Of a stretch of DNA of 5,646 nt, positions 5,409 to 5,646 are shown piece by piece; the stretch's first letter is position 1; each line of letters opens with the position of its first letter. The stretch lies in contig CAMIHT010000114.1 of assembly GCA_946222725.1 (NCBI GenBank), positions 1 through 5,646 of the forward strand. The letters are read 5' to 3'. The translations under genes were made by a program, and so were the position numbers. The notes under the pieces were generated by a model. The model did no database searches. It was not told the DNA's origin and was given only the letters and a program-made list of their open reading frames with translations. The stretch is from Actinotignum schaalii (GTDB lineage Bacteria > Actinomycetota > Actinomycetes > Actinomycetales > Actinomycetaceae).

Positions 5409-5413
5409 AGGAG
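5409..5413 (+). promoter_or_regulatory. Ribosome binding site of the DUF3043-type gene
   Basis: AGGAG ends 5 nt before the ATG at 5419. It is the clearest Shine-Dalgarno sequence in the window and supports this start even though the gene is truncated. Confidence 0.75.
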
Positions 5414-5418
5414 TTGAG

Positions 5419-5646
5419 ATGGCATTCGGCCGCAAGAAAGAGGCACTAGAACAGGCGCAAGAACAGGTAGCACCCGCACCCACCCACCCCAAGGGATATA
5501 CACCGAGCAAGGGCGCACCTACCCCGAAGCGTAAGGATGTGGAAGCGCGCCGCCGGCGGCCGATTATTTCTGATAAATCCTCCATGACGCGAGAGGAAAA
5601 GAAAGCCCGCAAGGCCGAGGAACGCGCCCGTTCCTCCGAGCGCTGG
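5419..5646 (+). CDS. DUF3043 family protein, 5' part only (runs off the window)
   Basis: Seventy-six codons are present with no stop before the window edge. The N-terminus MAFGRKKEALEQAQEQ is followed by KGAPTPKRKDVEARRRRPII (about residues 31-50). This PTPKR..EARRRRP pattern is typical of the cytoplasmic head of actinobacterial DUF3043 proteins. They then continue into a Lys/Arg/Glu-rich helix (here TREEKKARKAEERARSSE) and two membrane spans. The membrane part lies beyond this window. The function of the family is not known, though its basic head suggests contact with nucleic acid or acidic lipids. It is divergent from the M20 peptidase gene. The family call rests on recalled motif similarity, not a search. 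Confidence 0.7.
   Translation, partial: MAFGRKKEALEQAQEQVAPAPTHPKGYTPSKGAPTPKRKDVEARRRRPIISDKSSMTREEKKARKAEERARSSERW

Larger units (their letters stand above)
5227..5418. other. Divergent intergenic region between the M20 and DUF3043-type genes
   Basis: These 192 bp must hold the promoters of two genes transcribed apart. The left side has the TACCCT candidate for the peptidase. For the rightward gene, TAGACT (5371-5376) is a possible -10 box, giving a leader of about 36 nt. TGGACA (5344-5349) resembles a -35 box, but the 21-bp gap is too long for a standard pairing. No strong palindrome, RNA gene or small coding frame with a ribosome binding site was seen. Confidence 0.5.

Overview
The window looks like a chromosomal segment from a GC-rich actinobacterium. 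The best fit is Actinomycetaceae (a Trueperella/Arcanobacterium/Actinotignum-like genome), but I infer this only from base composition, gene families and promoter style. Supporting signs are a DEDDh exonuclease/GIY-YIG fusion of the actinobacterial type, a two-domain FKBP lipoprotein, a DUF3043-type gene beside an M20 dipeptidase, and TANNNT promoters placed very close to start codons. Nothing indicates a mobile element, CRISPR array, tRNA or rRNA.

Layout: (1) 52-1845 (+) encodes a 597-residue fusion of a DnaQ-like 3'-5' exonuclease with a UvrC/Cho-like GIY-YIG endonuclease. (2) 1846-1980 is an AT-rich control region packed with inverted repeats. It includes a perfect 9-bp palindrome and a sequence matching the T-box riboswitch core UGGNACCGCG. 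(3) 1981-2607 (+) is sodA, a cytosolic Fe/Mn superoxide dismutase with all four metal ligands. (4) 2608-2804 is a convergent gap with a compound hairpin that probably terminates transcription from both sides, then six tandem 11-bp palindromic units running into the stop codon of the next gene. (5) 2805-3815 (-) is a secreted FKBP-type peptidyl-prolyl isomerase lipoprotein with one intact and one decayed FKBP domain. (6) 3871-5226 (-) is an M20 metallodipeptidase, 55 bp upstream of the FKBP gene on the same strand and probably cotranscribed with it. (7) 5227-5418 is a divergent promoter region. (8) 5419-5646 (+) is the start of a DUF3043-type membrane protein cut by the window edge.

The genes are mostly housekeeping: DNA repair, superoxide detoxification, extracytoplasmic protein folding and dipeptide turnover. 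I see no multigene novel system. The most unusual material is non-coding: the sodA leader, whose T-box-like core is unexpected in front of a superoxide dismutase, and the helically phased 11-bp repeat array between sodA and the FKBP gene.
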